From UBA6918 sp040754425 (GTDB lineage Bacteria > Pseudomonadota > Gammaproteobacteria > Burkholderiales > Thiobacillaceae): a stretch of 61,800 nt of DNA. The notes beneath the pieces were generated by a model that was not told where the DNA came from, searched no databases, and saw nothing but the letters and a program-made list of their open reading frames with translations. The stretch covers positions 1-61,800 of the forward strand of contig JBFMCR010000010.1 in the NCBI GenBank assembly GCA_040754425.1, read 5' to 3'. This document shows, piece after piece, positions 42,351-50,849 of the stretch. Positions within the stretch are counted from its first letter, which is position 1. Each line of letters opens with the position of its first letter. A program made the position numbers and the translations under genes.

Positions 42351-43200
42351 AACCCTTCGATGGAACAGGGTGGCGACGAATCTTTTGATCCTGTCCATTT
42401 GTGTCCTCAGGCTGCCGTTGTTGCCGGCAGAGCTTTGCCACGCTGCGCAGCAGGCGCAGGCATTCGATGGTGGCGGCCATGTCCAGCGCGCTGAAGCCGT
42501 CCAGCGTTTCGAGCGTGGGGTCGGCGCCGGTGTCGAGCAATTTCTGTAACACGGCGTGCTTGCCGCTGGATGCGGCGTACATCAGGCAGGTGGCGCCGTT
42601 GTCGTTCCGGTGATCGATGTCGATGCCGGCGCGGATGAGGAGATCCATGGTGGCAATGCTCTCGCCCACGCAGGCCAACCACAATGCATTGTTGCCGTCG
42701 ATGTTGACGGCGTTGAGATCGGCGCCGGCCTGCAGCAGCTCGAACACCGCACCGGTCTCGTTCAGTTTGCTCGCGCGCATCAGTGGCGTGATGCCGTTGT
42801 CGAGTACGGCGTCGGGATTGTCGGCGGGGTAGCCGTGCATCCCGAGCCATTGCGCAAGCCGGGGGCTGATGGCGGGCGGGGTGGTTTTCTTCCGTGCGCG
42901 CTGCCAGGCGGCGAATCCGCCGTCCAGGCTGTAGACCTCGGCAAAACCGAAGTCGGCGAACATCTGGCCATAGGTCTGGCTGGCATTGCCGTGGTAGCAG
43001 TAGAGCAGAACCGGTGTGGACTTGGGCGTGCCGATGAGCGTGGCGTCCAGATTCTGGCTCGACAGCCGGAGCGCGCCGTCGATGTGCGCCAGGTTGTAGT
43101 TGTCGGGATCGCGCGAATCCAGCACCAGGATGTCGTTCCGCCTGAGCAGTTGCTCGGCTGCTACGGCATCGATGCGCTTGAAGCTTCTTTCGGTTTTCAT
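42307..43200 (-). CDS. rhodanese and ankyrin-repeat fusion protein
   Basis: The 297-residue protein has an N-terminal rhodanese domain (about 10-108) with active Cys in PVLLYCYHGNASQ and the N-terminal LVLDSRDPDNYNLAHIDGA. Ankyrin-like repeats follow (about 137-245: NGITPLMRASKLNETGAV, DGNNALWLACVGES, NGATCLMYAASSGKH). The last 45 residues are basic and may be read-through of degenerated sequence opposite the peroxiredoxin remnant. Nif clusters of Azotobacter carry a rhodanese (RhdN), so a role in sulfur transfer fits. It overlaps the SagB-type gene by four bases. Confidence 0.82.
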   Translation of the reverse strand: MKTERSFKRIDAVAAEQLLRRNDILVLDSRDPDNYNLAHIDGALRLSSQNLDATLIGTPKSTPVLLYCYHGNASQTYGQMFADFGFAEVYSLDGGFAAWQRARKKTTPPAISPRLAQWLGMHGYPADNPDAVLDNGITPLMRASKLNETGAVFELLQAGADLNAVNIDGNNALWLACVGESIATMDLLIRAGIDIDHRNDNGATCLMYAASSGKHAVLQKLLDTGADPTLETLDGFSALDMAATIECLRLLRSVAKLCRQQRQPEDTNGQDQKIRRHPVPSKGSSPPGIFRPRPGRA

Positions 43201-44870
43201 GGTGTGGTCTCCGTTTCGGATGACATGCGGTCGGGGTAGGGCGGCAGGGTGGTGATGCGGGTATCCGCCAGCGCGCGCCCGACGGTGAAGTGGTATAACG
43301 ACTGAAACCGTTTGCTTTGCAGCCCGAGCAGTTCGTGAAAGGCATCGTCGAGAAAGCAGCCGATGCCGGTGCCGGAAAGCCCCAGGGTTTCCGACTCCAG
43401 ATACAGCACGTGCCCGGCGAGGCCGGCTTCCCAGTGCAGCTGACGATAGCGCCAGGCATCCTTCTCCACGTTGGCTTCGAATGCGGCCAGCATGCCCAGC
43501 GAGAAGCAGCTGTCGGCGGCAATCGATTGTGCGCAGCTCACCGCGCGCGCGACCTTGTGCCAGCGCCCGGCCTTGAGCCGGAACAGCGGCAGGGAGACGG
43601 GGCAGCCGTCGGGCTTCTGCCATTCGAATTCCTCGCTCAGTTCCGCACGCAGTCCGGCTTCTGCCTTTGCACCGCGCACCAGCAGGTACAAGCCGGGATC
43701 CACGCCTTCCACGCGGTGCACGAAAAACACCGGATGGATTTGCGGCGTGTAGTCCCAGACGTCCCACGGCGCCTGCGCGCGCGGCATGAGGCTGTCTACC
43801 AGATGGTAGAAGTCGGCTGCGCTCATGTGGTACTGCGCATCGAAACGCTGTGCGCTTCTGCGCCCCATGATGATCCCGGGTGCGGGAAGATGTGCGGGTG
43901 ACGTGCCGGGCGGGTAGGCGTGTACCGGGGAACCATCGGCCTTGCCCCGATTCCTTCGCGTGGCCGCAGCGACTTCGTCGATGACCGGCCAGTGGTACAC
44001 GGGATGCGGGTCGAGGAGATTGGCCCGGCCGCTCCAGCGCGTGTGTTCCGCCGGCCAGAGTGCAGGCTCGGCGGGTGCTTCATTTCGAATCGCCTGTACC
44101 AGCAGGTCGGCCTCTTCGCGCTCGGCGCCGGCATAGTCCTGGTCGCGTGCGGTGCCCAGAAGTTCGGCCAGGCGCCGGCTGTCGGTATCGACAAGGCGCA
44201 GCTTCCAGCCCAGCAGTGCAGCGGCATAGCGCAGCGCGGCCAGGGCATGGCCGACATCGAGCTGGCAGTAGCGGAAGGCGCGCTCGCCGTATTTCCAGGC
44301 TTCGCGCCAGTGGATGGAGGAAAGCCCGACCCACAGGCCGGGCGGGCTTGCCGCGTCGGTGAGGCAGCGCTGCTCCAGTTCGTGTCTGCGGCTGGCGTAA
44401 TGGTAAAGCCCGTCTTCGAGCCCCTGCACGCCGTGCGCGATGACATAGGCCTCGGTCGGGTGCAGATTGCCGCTCGAAGGATTGCAGCGCAGTGCCCAGC
44501 GGTCCGGCCCATGTTCCTTCCATGCCGAAAGCCCGAGCGAGAGTTCCAGCAGGGCCCCGACGGCATCGAGCGAGAATTCCTGGGCAGCGGATGCTTTCGC
44601 AAGCCGTCCCGCGCACAGCGGCAGGCGTATGCGGGCGCTGCCTGCGAAGCTGCGGAAGGGGTCGGGCTGGCAGGTCCAGTCCAGCGTCTCGGGCCCTGCG
44701 GCATACCGCTCGGGACGATGCTTGGTGCGCTCGTGGTAGTCGAAAGCGATTCTTGCGCGCTTGCCGTCTTTGGGCGTGGGGCAGGGCGTCCCGGCGTGCG
44801 TGCGAGGGCAGGTTTCCAGGCCGTGAGATTCGTCGAGGTTGGCGGCAATGCCAAGGCGCGTTTCGGTCAT
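43197..44870 (-). CDS. SagB-type dehydrogenase with tandem nitroreductase domains
   Basis: The 557-residue protein contains two nitroreductase-fold FMN domains: one around 95-280 (CNPSSGNLHPTEAYVIAHG) and one around 340-540 (IMGRRSAQRFDAQYHMSAA, LYLESETLGLSGTGIGCFLD). SagB/ThcOx proteins oxidise azolines in modified peptides; free-standing ones have other redox roles. No precursor peptide or cyclodehydratase gene is near. It lies after draG on the same strand and is coupled to the rhodanese-ankyrin gene, so an anaerobic redox function tied to nif is plausible. Confidence 0.8.
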   Translation of the reverse strand: MTETRLGIAANLDESHGLETCPRTHAGTPCPTPKDGKRARIAFDYHERTKHRPERYAAGPETLDWTCQPDPFRSFAGSARIRLPLCAGRLAKASAAQEFSLDAVGALLELSLGLSAWKEHGPDRWALRCNPSSGNLHPTEAYVIAHGVQGLEDGLYHYASRRHELEQRCLTDAASPPGLWVGLSSIHWREAWKYGERAFRYCQLDVGHALAALRYAAALLGWKLRLVDTDSRRLAELLGTARDQDYAGAEREEADLLVQAIRNEAPAEPALWPAEHTRWSGRANLLDPHPVYHWPVIDEVAAATRRNRGKADGSPVHAYPPGTSPAHLPAPGIIMGRRSAQRFDAQYHMSAADFYHLVDSLMPRAQAPWDVWDYTPQIHPVFFVHRVEGVDPGLYLLVRGAKAEAGLRAELSEEFEWQKPDGCPVSLPLFRLKAGRWHKVARAVSCAQSIAADSCFSLGMLAAFEANVEKDAWRYRQLHWEAGLAGHVLYLESETLGLSGTGIGCFLDDAFHELLGLQSKRFQSLYHFTVGRALADTRITTLPPYPDRMSSETETTP

Positions 44871-44875
44871 TTTCG

Positions 44876-44938
44876 AGTTACAAGAGGCAAGTTACAAGGG
44901 GCAAGTTACGAGGGGCAAGTTACGAGGGGCAAGGTTCA
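44876..44938. repeat. 14-bp tandem array between draG and the SagB-type gene
   Basis: The unit AAGTTACAAGGGGC (or ACGAGGGGC form) repeats about four times just upstream of the SagB-type start. It is 14 bases, that is two heptamers. The array overlaps the end of draG by a few bases at 44936. Confidence 0.85.
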
Positions 44939-45856
44939 GGGAGCTTGGTTTTGGGGCTTCCGGGTTGAATCTTTCCCCTCGATCCTTGTGCCTGCGATTT
45001 CAAGCAGCGCATCGGTCTGTTCTTCGATTTGCGCCTTGACCTTGCGGTCCAGTTTTCTTAGCCAGTAGCTCGGGATGTCGGCCACGCCGTAGGCTGCGCC
45101 GGCGAGCATGCCGGCAAGTGCGCCGTTGGTATCGGCGTCTTCGCCGCGGTTCACCACTTCGGTCACGCAGGACTCGAAGCTGTCGGTGCGGAAGAAGTAG
45201 TGCAGCACGGTTTGTACGGTATCGACGATGTAGCCCGAGGCGCGTCCGGGATAGGGCTTGAAGCGGAACACCGGCTGTTGCGCGATCAGCCTGTTGGCTT
45301 CGGCGCGGCACTCCTTGAGGCCGCCGCCCTTTATCAGGATTCGTGTCATCCGTCCCATGGCCAGCGTGGCCGCATCCGACAATGGATGGTTGTGTGTGAT
45401 ATGGCACTGTTCCAGCGTCGCGCGTTCGAACGCCGCGTCGTCGTCCAGAGTCGCCAGCGCCACGGGCAGGTTGCGCATGCAGGCGCCGTTGCCGGCATCG
45501 CCATCGTTGGGCAGGCCGGCCAGCGTACCGTCCGCCATGTACCGGCGGATGCCGCGGCGGCAGGTGTTGCCAACGTCGATCGGCCTGGACTTGAGCCATT
45601 CAACAAAGCCGTCGGCCGCCGCCCTTGCGTTCCAGCCGCCGCTTTCGACAATCGACTGCCCCAGCGCCAGCGACATCTGTGTGTCGTCGGTGATCTGGCC
45701 CGGTTTCAGCTTGAGCCAGCCGCCGCCGATGATGTCGCGATGCATGCCGTAGCTGTGCTGGATTTCCGATGGCGTCATGAATTCCACCGTTGCCCCCAAT
45801 GCGTCGCCGACCGCGAACCCCAGATAGGCGCCCAACGCGCGTTCACGTATTTCCAT
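44936..45856 (-). CDS. draG: ADP-ribosyl-dinitrogen reductase hydrolase DraG
   Basis: The 306-residue enzyme removes ADP-ribose from the Arg of NifH, restoring activity. Di-Mn site residues are seen in GQITDDTQMSLAL (N-terminal) and NRGEDADTNGALAGMLAGA (C-terminal). Length and order of motifs match DraG. Its C-terminal tail is encoded next to the tandem array. It follows draT by 18 bases in one operon. Confidence 0.93.
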   Translation of the reverse strand: MEIRERALGAYLGFAVGDALGATVEFMTPSEIQHSYGMHRDIIGGGWLKLKPGQITDDTQMSLALGQSIVESGGWNARAAADGFVEWLKSRPIDVGNTCRRGIRRYMADGTLAGLPNDGDAGNGACMRNLPVALATLDDDAAFERATLEQCHITHNHPLSDAATLAMGRMTRILIKGGGLKECRAEANRLIAQQPVFRFKPYPGRASGYIVDTVQTVLHYFFRTDSFESCVTEVVNRGEDADTNGALAGMLAGAAYGVADIPSYWLRKLDRKVKAQIEEQTDALLEIAGTRIEGKDSTRKPQNQAP

Positions 45857-45874
45857 GTCGGATATTTCCTCGAT

Positions 45875-46684
45875 TCAGAGATAGCTGACCGTGACACGGT
45901 AATCACCCCCGATCGCCAGGTATTCGGCCTCGCCCTTGAGCGCGTGGTGCGGCAGCAGATCGTTGAAGAACAGGATCTTGGCAGTCGGCACCAGCGCTTC
46001 CAGAATGTAGTCGCCGAATTCGCAGGCGATGCTGCGATGCGCGGTGAAGGACACCACGTTGTTCATGCGCACCATGGCAGTTCCGCTGCGCGGCCGCTTC
46101 TGGTTGTGCAGGAGCTTGTCCTCGCTGAAATCATTGACGCCGCGATACAGCCTGATGTGGTGCTGTCCCGGCCGCAACCAGCGCGCAAGCGCCAACTGGC
46201 AGAATTCGTACAGGAGGTCGAGCTGGGCAAGGATGGTGTTGTTGTGGAAGCGGCTCGCCATTTTCTCTTCCACATAGCGCGACCAGGCGGGCGAGGCGAA
46301 GCGCGCGAGCGAGTCCTTGTGAAAAGTGGGGAAAAGTCCGAAGCGGCTTTCCGCCCAGCCCTTGATCACCGCGCCTTCGCGGCTGTTGGCATCGAAGCCC
46401 CATCCCTTGAGAAGACGCAGATAACTCGCGCGGAAACGCCGAACCGCCGTGGCTTCAAGGTTCTGCTGCAAACCGAAGGTGTTGTCCATATACTCCTGGA
46501 AAATCTTCGCCGCCTCGGCATGACTGCCGGCCTGGGCCAGCTGCCCGAAGAGCAGCGGATGGCTTTCGTGCACGCCGCGGATGCGCAGCGGCAGGGGGTA
46601 GTCGTTGAACGCCGCGCTCGCCAACAGTCCGGTGGGCACGCCCACCAGGTTGGTGCTGTGCCCGCTGAAGGCGGCGACGGTCAT
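45875..46684 (-). CDS. draT: NAD-dinitrogen reductase ADP-ribosyltransferase DraT
   Basis: The 269-residue protein switches off nitrogenase by ADP-ribosylating NifH when ammonium rises or energy falls. It has the DraT N-terminus STNLVGVPTGLLASAAFND, ESRFGLFPTFHKD, and RLYRGVNDF for NAD binding, plus a C-terminal Phe-rich KILFFNDLLPHHALKGEAEY. It overlaps the upstream receiver-like gene by four bases. The target Arg (Arg102) is present in this window's NifH. Confidence 0.92.
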   Translation of the reverse strand: MTVAAFSGHSTNLVGVPTGLLASAAFNDYPLPLRIRGVHESHPLLFGQLAQAGSHAEAAKIFQEYMDNTFGLQQNLEATAVRRFRASYLRLLKGWGFDANSREGAVIKGWAESRFGLFPTFHKDSLARFASPAWSRYVEEKMASRFHNNTILAQLDLLYEFCQLALARWLRPGQHHIRLYRGVNDFSEDKLLHNQKRPRSGTAMVRMNNVVSFTAHRSIACEFGDYILEALVPTAKILFFNDLLPHHALKGEAEYLAIGGDYRVTVSYL

Positions 46685-47103
46685 AATGCATGAATCTGGA
46701 TGGGCGCGCGCCTGCGGCCCAGCAGGCCGTCAACGCGCCGGCGCGTTTCCTCCACCGTGAGCGGTTTCACCAGCAGTCCGTCGATGCCTGTATCCCGGCA
46801 GGTCGCGACCAATGGGTCCTCTCGGCTTTCCGCCACCAGCAGGACTTTGGTAGCGGGCAGGCGCGAGCGGATGAGCCGGATCACCTCCACCCCGCGCTCC
46901 GCCACCACGTCGCTGCCCAGCAGCAGCAGGTCCGGCTTCCAGTCGATGGCCTTGTCGAACGCGGCCTCCAGGCTGGGCAGGTCATGGGTTTCGTTTTCGT
47001 CGTGCAGCATGAATTGCAGCGCCATGCGCGTGACTTCGTCGTTGGCCACCACGAACAGGCGCTTGTTGTCCACGGCCTTGGCTGTTTCCACACCGATTTG
47101 CAT
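46681..47103 (-). CDS. receiver-like (pseudo-receiver) protein upstream of draT
   Basis: The 140-residue protein has a CheY-like fold, with LFVVANDEVTRMALQFML, DWKPDLLLLGSDVVAERGVEVIRLIR and GIDGLLVKPLT (conserved Lys). The phosphorylated Asp that normally ends the third strand (LLLLD) is Gly here (LLLLGSD), and the acidic pair at the first strand is partly lost (ANDE). It is probably not phosphorylated in the usual way. It is first in the operon with draT and draG and may regulate them by protein contact. Confidence 0.75.
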   Translation of the reverse strand: MQIGVETAKAVDNKRLFVVANDEVTRMALQFMLHDENETHDLPSLEAAFDKAIDWKPDLLLLGSDVVAERGVEVIRLIRSRLPATKVLLVAESREDPLVATCRDTGIDGLLVKPLTVEETRRRVDGLLGRRRAPIQIHAL

Positions 47104-47140
47104 GGTCGGTCTCCCGGAGGTCTTGTCCACACATGACAAT

Positions 47141-47157
47141 AGCAAGAATCGTTCCGC
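47141..47157 (-). promoter_or_regulatory. candidate sigma54 promoter of the draTG operon
   Basis: On the minus strand the sequence CGGAACGATTCTTGCT has GG and GC ten bases apart (complement of 47154-47155 and 47142-47143). It is a weaker match than the others (AAC for CAC). It lies about 38 bases before the receiver-like start. The activator site at 47240-47255 is 85 bases upstream of it. Confidence 0.5.
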
Positions 47158-47239
47158 CGATGCGGGACACACGGGATGGCGCTTTGGCGAGGATGAGGAG
47201 CGAGCGAGCATGTGCGATGTCGTACAACATGCCCCGCCA

Positions 47240-47334
47240 TGTACGGTTTGCGACAAACCCGAACCTCATCTCGGGATGCCCGCATCCTGAATGGGCCGCA
47301 AATCGGCTCCGCAGGCATGGCACAGGGGTTGCTT
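47240..47334 (+). promoter_or_regulatory. NifA binding site and sigma54 promoter of the Rrf2 gene
   Basis: TGT-N10-ACA lies at 47240-47255. The promoter TGGCACAGGGGTTGCTT lies at 47318-47334, with GG (47319-47320) and GC (47331-47332) ten bases apart. The activator site could serve the divergent dra promoter as well. The region 47104-47372 therefore carries shared nif control. Confidence 0.85.
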
Positions 47335-47372
47335 GATTCTTTACGCGACCATCAAGCGAGAAGCGAGGCCGA

Positions 47373-47828
47373 ATGATTATTTCGCGTACCAGCCGATATG
47401 CCATCCAGGCGCTGACCTGCCTGGCCATCGAAGCAAACGGCAGGAAGGTGCTCAGCCACGACATCGCGCACAGCCTCAACGTATCGCAGCCATATTTGGC
47501 CAAGGTTCTGCAGGGCCTGTGCCGTGCCCGCCTGGTGAAGTCGTCACGCGGCCGCCGCGGCGGGTTCAGTCTCGTTAGCGGCGCCGAACACTTGAATCTG
47601 CTCGAGATCGTGCGCATGACAGACGGCCATCGCGCGGACCGTGAATGCCTGCTCGGACTCAAGGCATGTCAGGACGAAACCGCCTGCCCCATGCATGGCA
47701 AGTGGAAGGCGGTGAAAAAGGATATTCATGCCTGTCTGGGCGACATCACCGTGATGCATCTGGCCATGGCGGTGAAGAGCGGGCAATACCGGCTTGCGGA
47801 TTTGCCCGAGGTTCTCGGTAGCCGCTGA
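47373..47828 (+). CDS. Rrf2-family regulator with three Cys
   Basis: The 151-residue winged-helix protein starts MIISRTSRYAIQALTCLAIE, typical of Rrf2. Cys92, Cys99 and Cys105 lie in the CLLGLKACQDETACPMH loop, the place where IscR, NsrR and RsrR bind a cluster. It could sense O2, NO, redox or cluster status. It has its own NifA/sigma54-type promoter and lies before nifH, diverging from the dra operon. A role in reporting cluster demand in nitrogen-fixing cells is inference. Confidence 0.88.
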   Translation: MIISRTSRYAIQALTCLAIEANGRKVLSHDIAHSLNVSQPYLAKVLQGLCRARLVKSSRGRRGGFSLVSGAEHLNLLEIVRMTDGHRADRECLLGLKACQDETACPMHGKWKAVKKDIHACLGDITVMHLAMAVKSGQYRLADLPEVLGSR

Positions 47829-47950
47829 GAATCCGTCCCTGCGGGGGTGAGTGGGGATTCCCCCGGCGCTTCGCGCATGCCGTTCGCCCGGAAGCTTTCG
47901 GCCCGGGGGCGCAGGCCGGCGCAGTCTGGGGCCGCCTTATCTTTCGGGCT

Positions 47951-48082
47951 TGTTCTCTTCTCTACAAGGGTCTTCCCCTTTGTCGCATTCACAACAAGCT
48001 CAAACGCAAGGCTTGGCACAAATTAAATCCATTAAAAACAGTCGGTTAATCGCGTTTGCAAGCGGTGGCACGCTCATTGCTC
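47951..48082 (+). promoter_or_regulatory. two NifA sites and sigma54 promoter of nifH
   Basis: Two TGT-N10-ACA sites lie at 47951-47966 and 47981-47996, 30 bases apart. The promoter TGGCACGCTCATTGCTC has GG at 48067-48068 and GC at 48079-48080. An AT-rich stretch at about 48018-48045 between them is a possible IHF bend site. The leader to nifH is about 130 bases. The earlier 47829-47950 holds no gene. Confidence 0.93.
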
Positions 48083-48224
48083 AGTGGTGGTCGTGCAGTA
48101 AATGTTTTGCCGGATCCGTATCGAGAAGAAGAAGAAAAACGGTGCGCAGCAGAATTTCGAATCGGCTGAGTACTTGCTGCCAGGGCGAATGGATTTTGAA
48201 TTTTTCACTTTCAAGGAGATACAC

Positions 48225-49124
48225 ATGTCTGCTCTTAGACAAATCGCTTTTTACGGCAAGGGTGGCATCGGCAAGTCCACCACCTCGCAAAACACGCTGG
48301 CTGCGCTGGCCGACCTGGGACAGAAAATCCTCATCGTCGGCTGCGACCCCAAGGCCGACTCCACCCGTCTGATTCTGCACGCCAAGGCACAGGACACCAT
48401 CCTCTCCCTGGCCGCCGAAGCCGGCAGCGTGGAAGACCTCGAACTCGAGGACGTGATGAAGATCGGCTACAAGGACATCCGTTGCGTGGAGTCCGGCGGT
48501 CCCGAACCGGGTGTGGGCTGCGCCGGCCGCGGCGTGATTACTTCCATCAACTTCCTGGAAGAGGAGGGCGCCTACGACGGCATCGACTACGTTTCCTACG
48601 ACGTGCTGGGCGACGTGGTGTGCGGCGGTTTCGCCATGCCCATCCGCGAGAACAAGGCGCAGGAAATCTACATCGTCATGTCCGGCGAGATGATGGCCAT
48701 GTACGCCGCCAACAACATCTCCAAGGGCATTCTGAAGTACGCCAACTCCGGCGGCGTGCGCCTGGGCGGCCTGGTGTGCAACGAGCGCCAGACCGACAAG
48801 GAGCTGGAACTGGCCGAGTCGCTGGCGAAGAAGCTCGGCACCCAGCTCATCCACTTCGTGCCGCGCGACAACGTGGTGCAGCACGCCGAGCTGCGCCGGA
48901 TGACGGTGCTGGAATACGCGCCCGATTCCAAGCAGGCCGACGAGTACCGCCAGCTGGCCACCAAGATCCACAACAACGCGGGCAAGGGCGTCATCCCCAC
49001 CCCCATCACCATGGACGAGCTGGAAGACCTGCTGATGGAGCACGGTGTCATGAAGCAGGTGGACGAGTCGATCGTCGGCAAGACCGCCGCCGAACTCGCG
49101 GCGGAAGCGGCCGCGGCTGCGTAA
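48225..49124 (+). CDS. nifH: nitrogenase iron protein
   Basis: The 299-residue dinitrogenase reductase has the P-loop GKGGIGKST, cluster Cys99 in VGCAGRG and Cys133-region GDVVCGGFAMP. Arg102 (in CAGRG) is the site modified by DraT. The start at 48225 follows AAGGAGATACAC. It hydrolyses ATP to pass electrons to NifDK. The molybdenum-type identity fits the nifDK and nifEN neighbours; no anf or vnf genes are seen. Confidence 0.97.
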   Translation: MSALRQIAFYGKGGIGKSTTSQNTLAALADLGQKILIVGCDPKADSTRLILHAKAQDTILSLAAEAGSVEDLELEDVMKIGYKDIRCVESGGPEPGVGCAGRGVITSINFLEEEGAYDGIDYVSYDVLGDVVCGGFAMPIRENKAQEIYIVMSGEMMAMYAANNISKGILKYANSGGVRLGGLVCNERQTDKELELAESLAKKLGTQLIHFVPRDNVVQHAELRRMTVLEYAPDSKQADEYRQLATKIHNNAGKGVIPTPITMDELEDLLMEHGVMKQVDESIVGKTAAELAAEAAAAA

Positions 49125-49130
49125 GGGTTC

Positions 49131-49164
49131 CCGTCGTCTTGCGCCTTGCGGCGCATGGCGACGG
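49131..49164 (+). promoter_or_regulatory. stem-loop between nifH and nifD
   Basis: CCGTCG and CGACGG, with an inner GCGCC/GGCGC stem and TTGC loop, form a hairpin seven bases after the nifH stop. There is no T-run. It may stabilise nifH mRNA or partly attenuate into nifDK, giving the high NifH level needed. The following gap to 49286 shows no promoter. Confidence 0.6.
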
Positions 49165-49286
49165 AGTCCACAGAGGGAAACCTCTGCCAAGGGCATCGCC
49201 GACTTCACAAAACGGTGTCATTTGCAGAGTTTTCCCGGGGAGCCGGGATGCCGGTGTTCAGTGACCACATCAAACAGGAGGGCGAA

Positions 49287-50738
49287 ATGAGCCTCACAGT
49301 CGAAGAAGTCAAAGCCAGAAACCAGGATCTCATCAAGGAGGTGCTGGAAGTCTATCCGGATAAAACCGCCAAGCGTCGCGCCAAGCACCTGGGCACCTAC
49401 GAGGAAGGCAAGCCGGATTGCGGAGTCAAGTCCAACGTCAAGTCCATCCCGGGCGTGATGACCATCCGCGGTTGCGCCTACGCCGGTTCCAAGGGCGTGG
49501 TGTGGGGTCCGATCAAGGACATGATCCACATCTCCCACGGCCCGGTCGGCTGCGGCCAGTATTCCTGGGCGGCGCGCCGCAACTACTACATCGGCACGAC
49601 CGGCGTGGATACCTTCGTCACCATGCAGTTTACCTCCGACTTCCAGGAGAAGGACATCGTCTTCGGCGGCGACAAGAAGCTGGAAAAGATCATGGACGAA
49701 ATCCAGGAGCTGTTCCCACTCAACAAGGGCATCACCGTGCAGTCCGAGTGCCCCATCGGCCTCATCGGCGATGACATCGAGGCGGTATCGAAGAAGAAGT
49801 CCAAGGAATACGGCGGCAAGACCATCGTTCCGGTGCGCTGCGAGGGCTTCCGCGGGGTTTCCCAGTCGCTCGGCCACCACATCGCCAACGACACCGTGCG
49901 CGACTGGGTGTTCGACAAGTCGGACAACAAGCATCCCGAGTTCGAGAGCACGCCCTACGACGTCGCCATCATCGGCGACTACAACATCGGCGGCGACGCC
50001 TGGTCCTCGCGCATCCTGCTGGAAGAAATGGGCCTGCGCGTGATCGCCCAGTGGTCCGGCGACGGCTCCATCGCCGAACTGGAGAACACGCCCAAGGCCA
50101 AGCTCAACGTGCTGCACTGCTACCGCTCGATGAACTACATCAGCCGGCACATGGAAGAGAAGTACGGTATTCCCTGGGTCGAGTACAACTTCTTCGGTCC
50201 CACCAAGATCGAGGCGTCTTTGCGCGAAATCGCCAGCCACTTCGACGACAAGATCAAGGAAGGCGCGGAGCGCGTCATCGCCAAGTACAAGCCGATGATG
50301 CAGGCCGTCATCGACAAGTACCGTCCGCGCCTGGAAGGCAAGAAGGTCATGCTGTTCGTCGGCGGCCTCAGGCCCCGCCACGTCATCGGCGCCTACGAGG
50401 ATCTGGGCATGGAGGTGGTCGGCACCGGCTACGAATTCGGCCACAACGACGACTACCAGCGCACGACTCACTACGTGAAAGACGGCACGCTGATCTACGA
50501 CGACGTCACCGGCTACGAGTTCGAGAAGTTCGTCGAGAAGATCCAGCCCGACCTGGTCGGCTCCGGCATCAAGGAGAAGTACGTGTTCCAGAAAATGGGC
50601 GTGCCCTTCCGCCAGATGCACAGCTGGGACTACTCGGGTCCGTACCACGGCTACGACGGCTTCGCCATCTTCGCCCGCGACATGGACATGGCCATCAACA
50701 ACCCGGTGTGGGGGCTGACCAAGGCGCCCTGGAAGTGA
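49287..50738 (+). CDS. nifD: nitrogenase MoFe protein alpha chain
   Basis: The 483-residue subunit has P-cluster ligands in IRGCAYAGS, HGPVGCGQYSWAARRN and SECPIGLIGDD. FeMo-co is held by Cys in NVLHCYRSMNYI and His in RQMHSWDYSGPYHGYDGF. The start at 49287 follows AGGAGGGCGAA. It is followed by nifK after 111 bases of heptad repeats. Confidence 0.97.
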   Translation: MSLTVEEVKARNQDLIKEVLEVYPDKTAKRRAKHLGTYEEGKPDCGVKSNVKSIPGVMTIRGCAYAGSKGVVWGPIKDMIHISHGPVGCGQYSWAARRNYYIGTTGVDTFVTMQFTSDFQEKDIVFGGDKKLEKIMDEIQELFPLNKGITVQSECPIGLIGDDIEAVSKKKSKEYGGKTIVPVRCEGFRGVSQSLGHHIANDTVRDWVFDKSDNKHPEFESTPYDVAIIGDYNIGGDAWSSRILLEEMGLRVIAQWSGDGSIAELENTPKAKLNVLHCYRSMNYISRHMEEKYGIPWVEYNFFGPTKIEASLREIASHFDDKIKEGAERVIAKYKPMMQAVIDKYRPRLEGKKVMLFVGGLRPRHVIGAYEDLGMEVVGTGYEFGHNDDYQRTTHYVKDGTLIYDDVTGYEFEKFVEKIQPDLVGSGIKEKYVFQKMGVPFRQMHSWDYSGPYHGYDGFAIFARDMDMAINNPVWGLTKAPWK

Positions 50739-50743
50739 AATGC

Positions 50744-50832
50744 GGGAAGGGGGAAGGGAGAAGGGGGAAGGGTGGAATGCCCGTAACCCCGATAACCAAA
50801 CCCTTCACCCTTCACCCTTCACCCTTCCCTGA
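50744..50832. repeat. heptad purine/pyrimidine repeats between nifD and nifK
   Basis: GGGAAGG-type repeats (50744-50774) are followed by four copies of CCCTTCA (50801-50828). GGGAAGGGT can pair with ACCCTTCCC across the gap. Similar GGGGAAG repeats follow nifK at 52394-52420. Confidence 0.85.
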
Positions 50833-50849
50833 TTTTTAGGAGTAACGAA

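Noticed and set aside
41991..42398. A 135-residue minus-strand frame after feoB.
   Set aside because: It is very Arg-rich, has no family pattern and lies opposite the peroxiredoxin remnant.
49125..49286. A separate nifD promoter between nifH and nifD.
   Set aside because: The GGTGTCATTTGCA stretch has GG and GC only eight bases apart; nifD is better explained by read-through from nifH.
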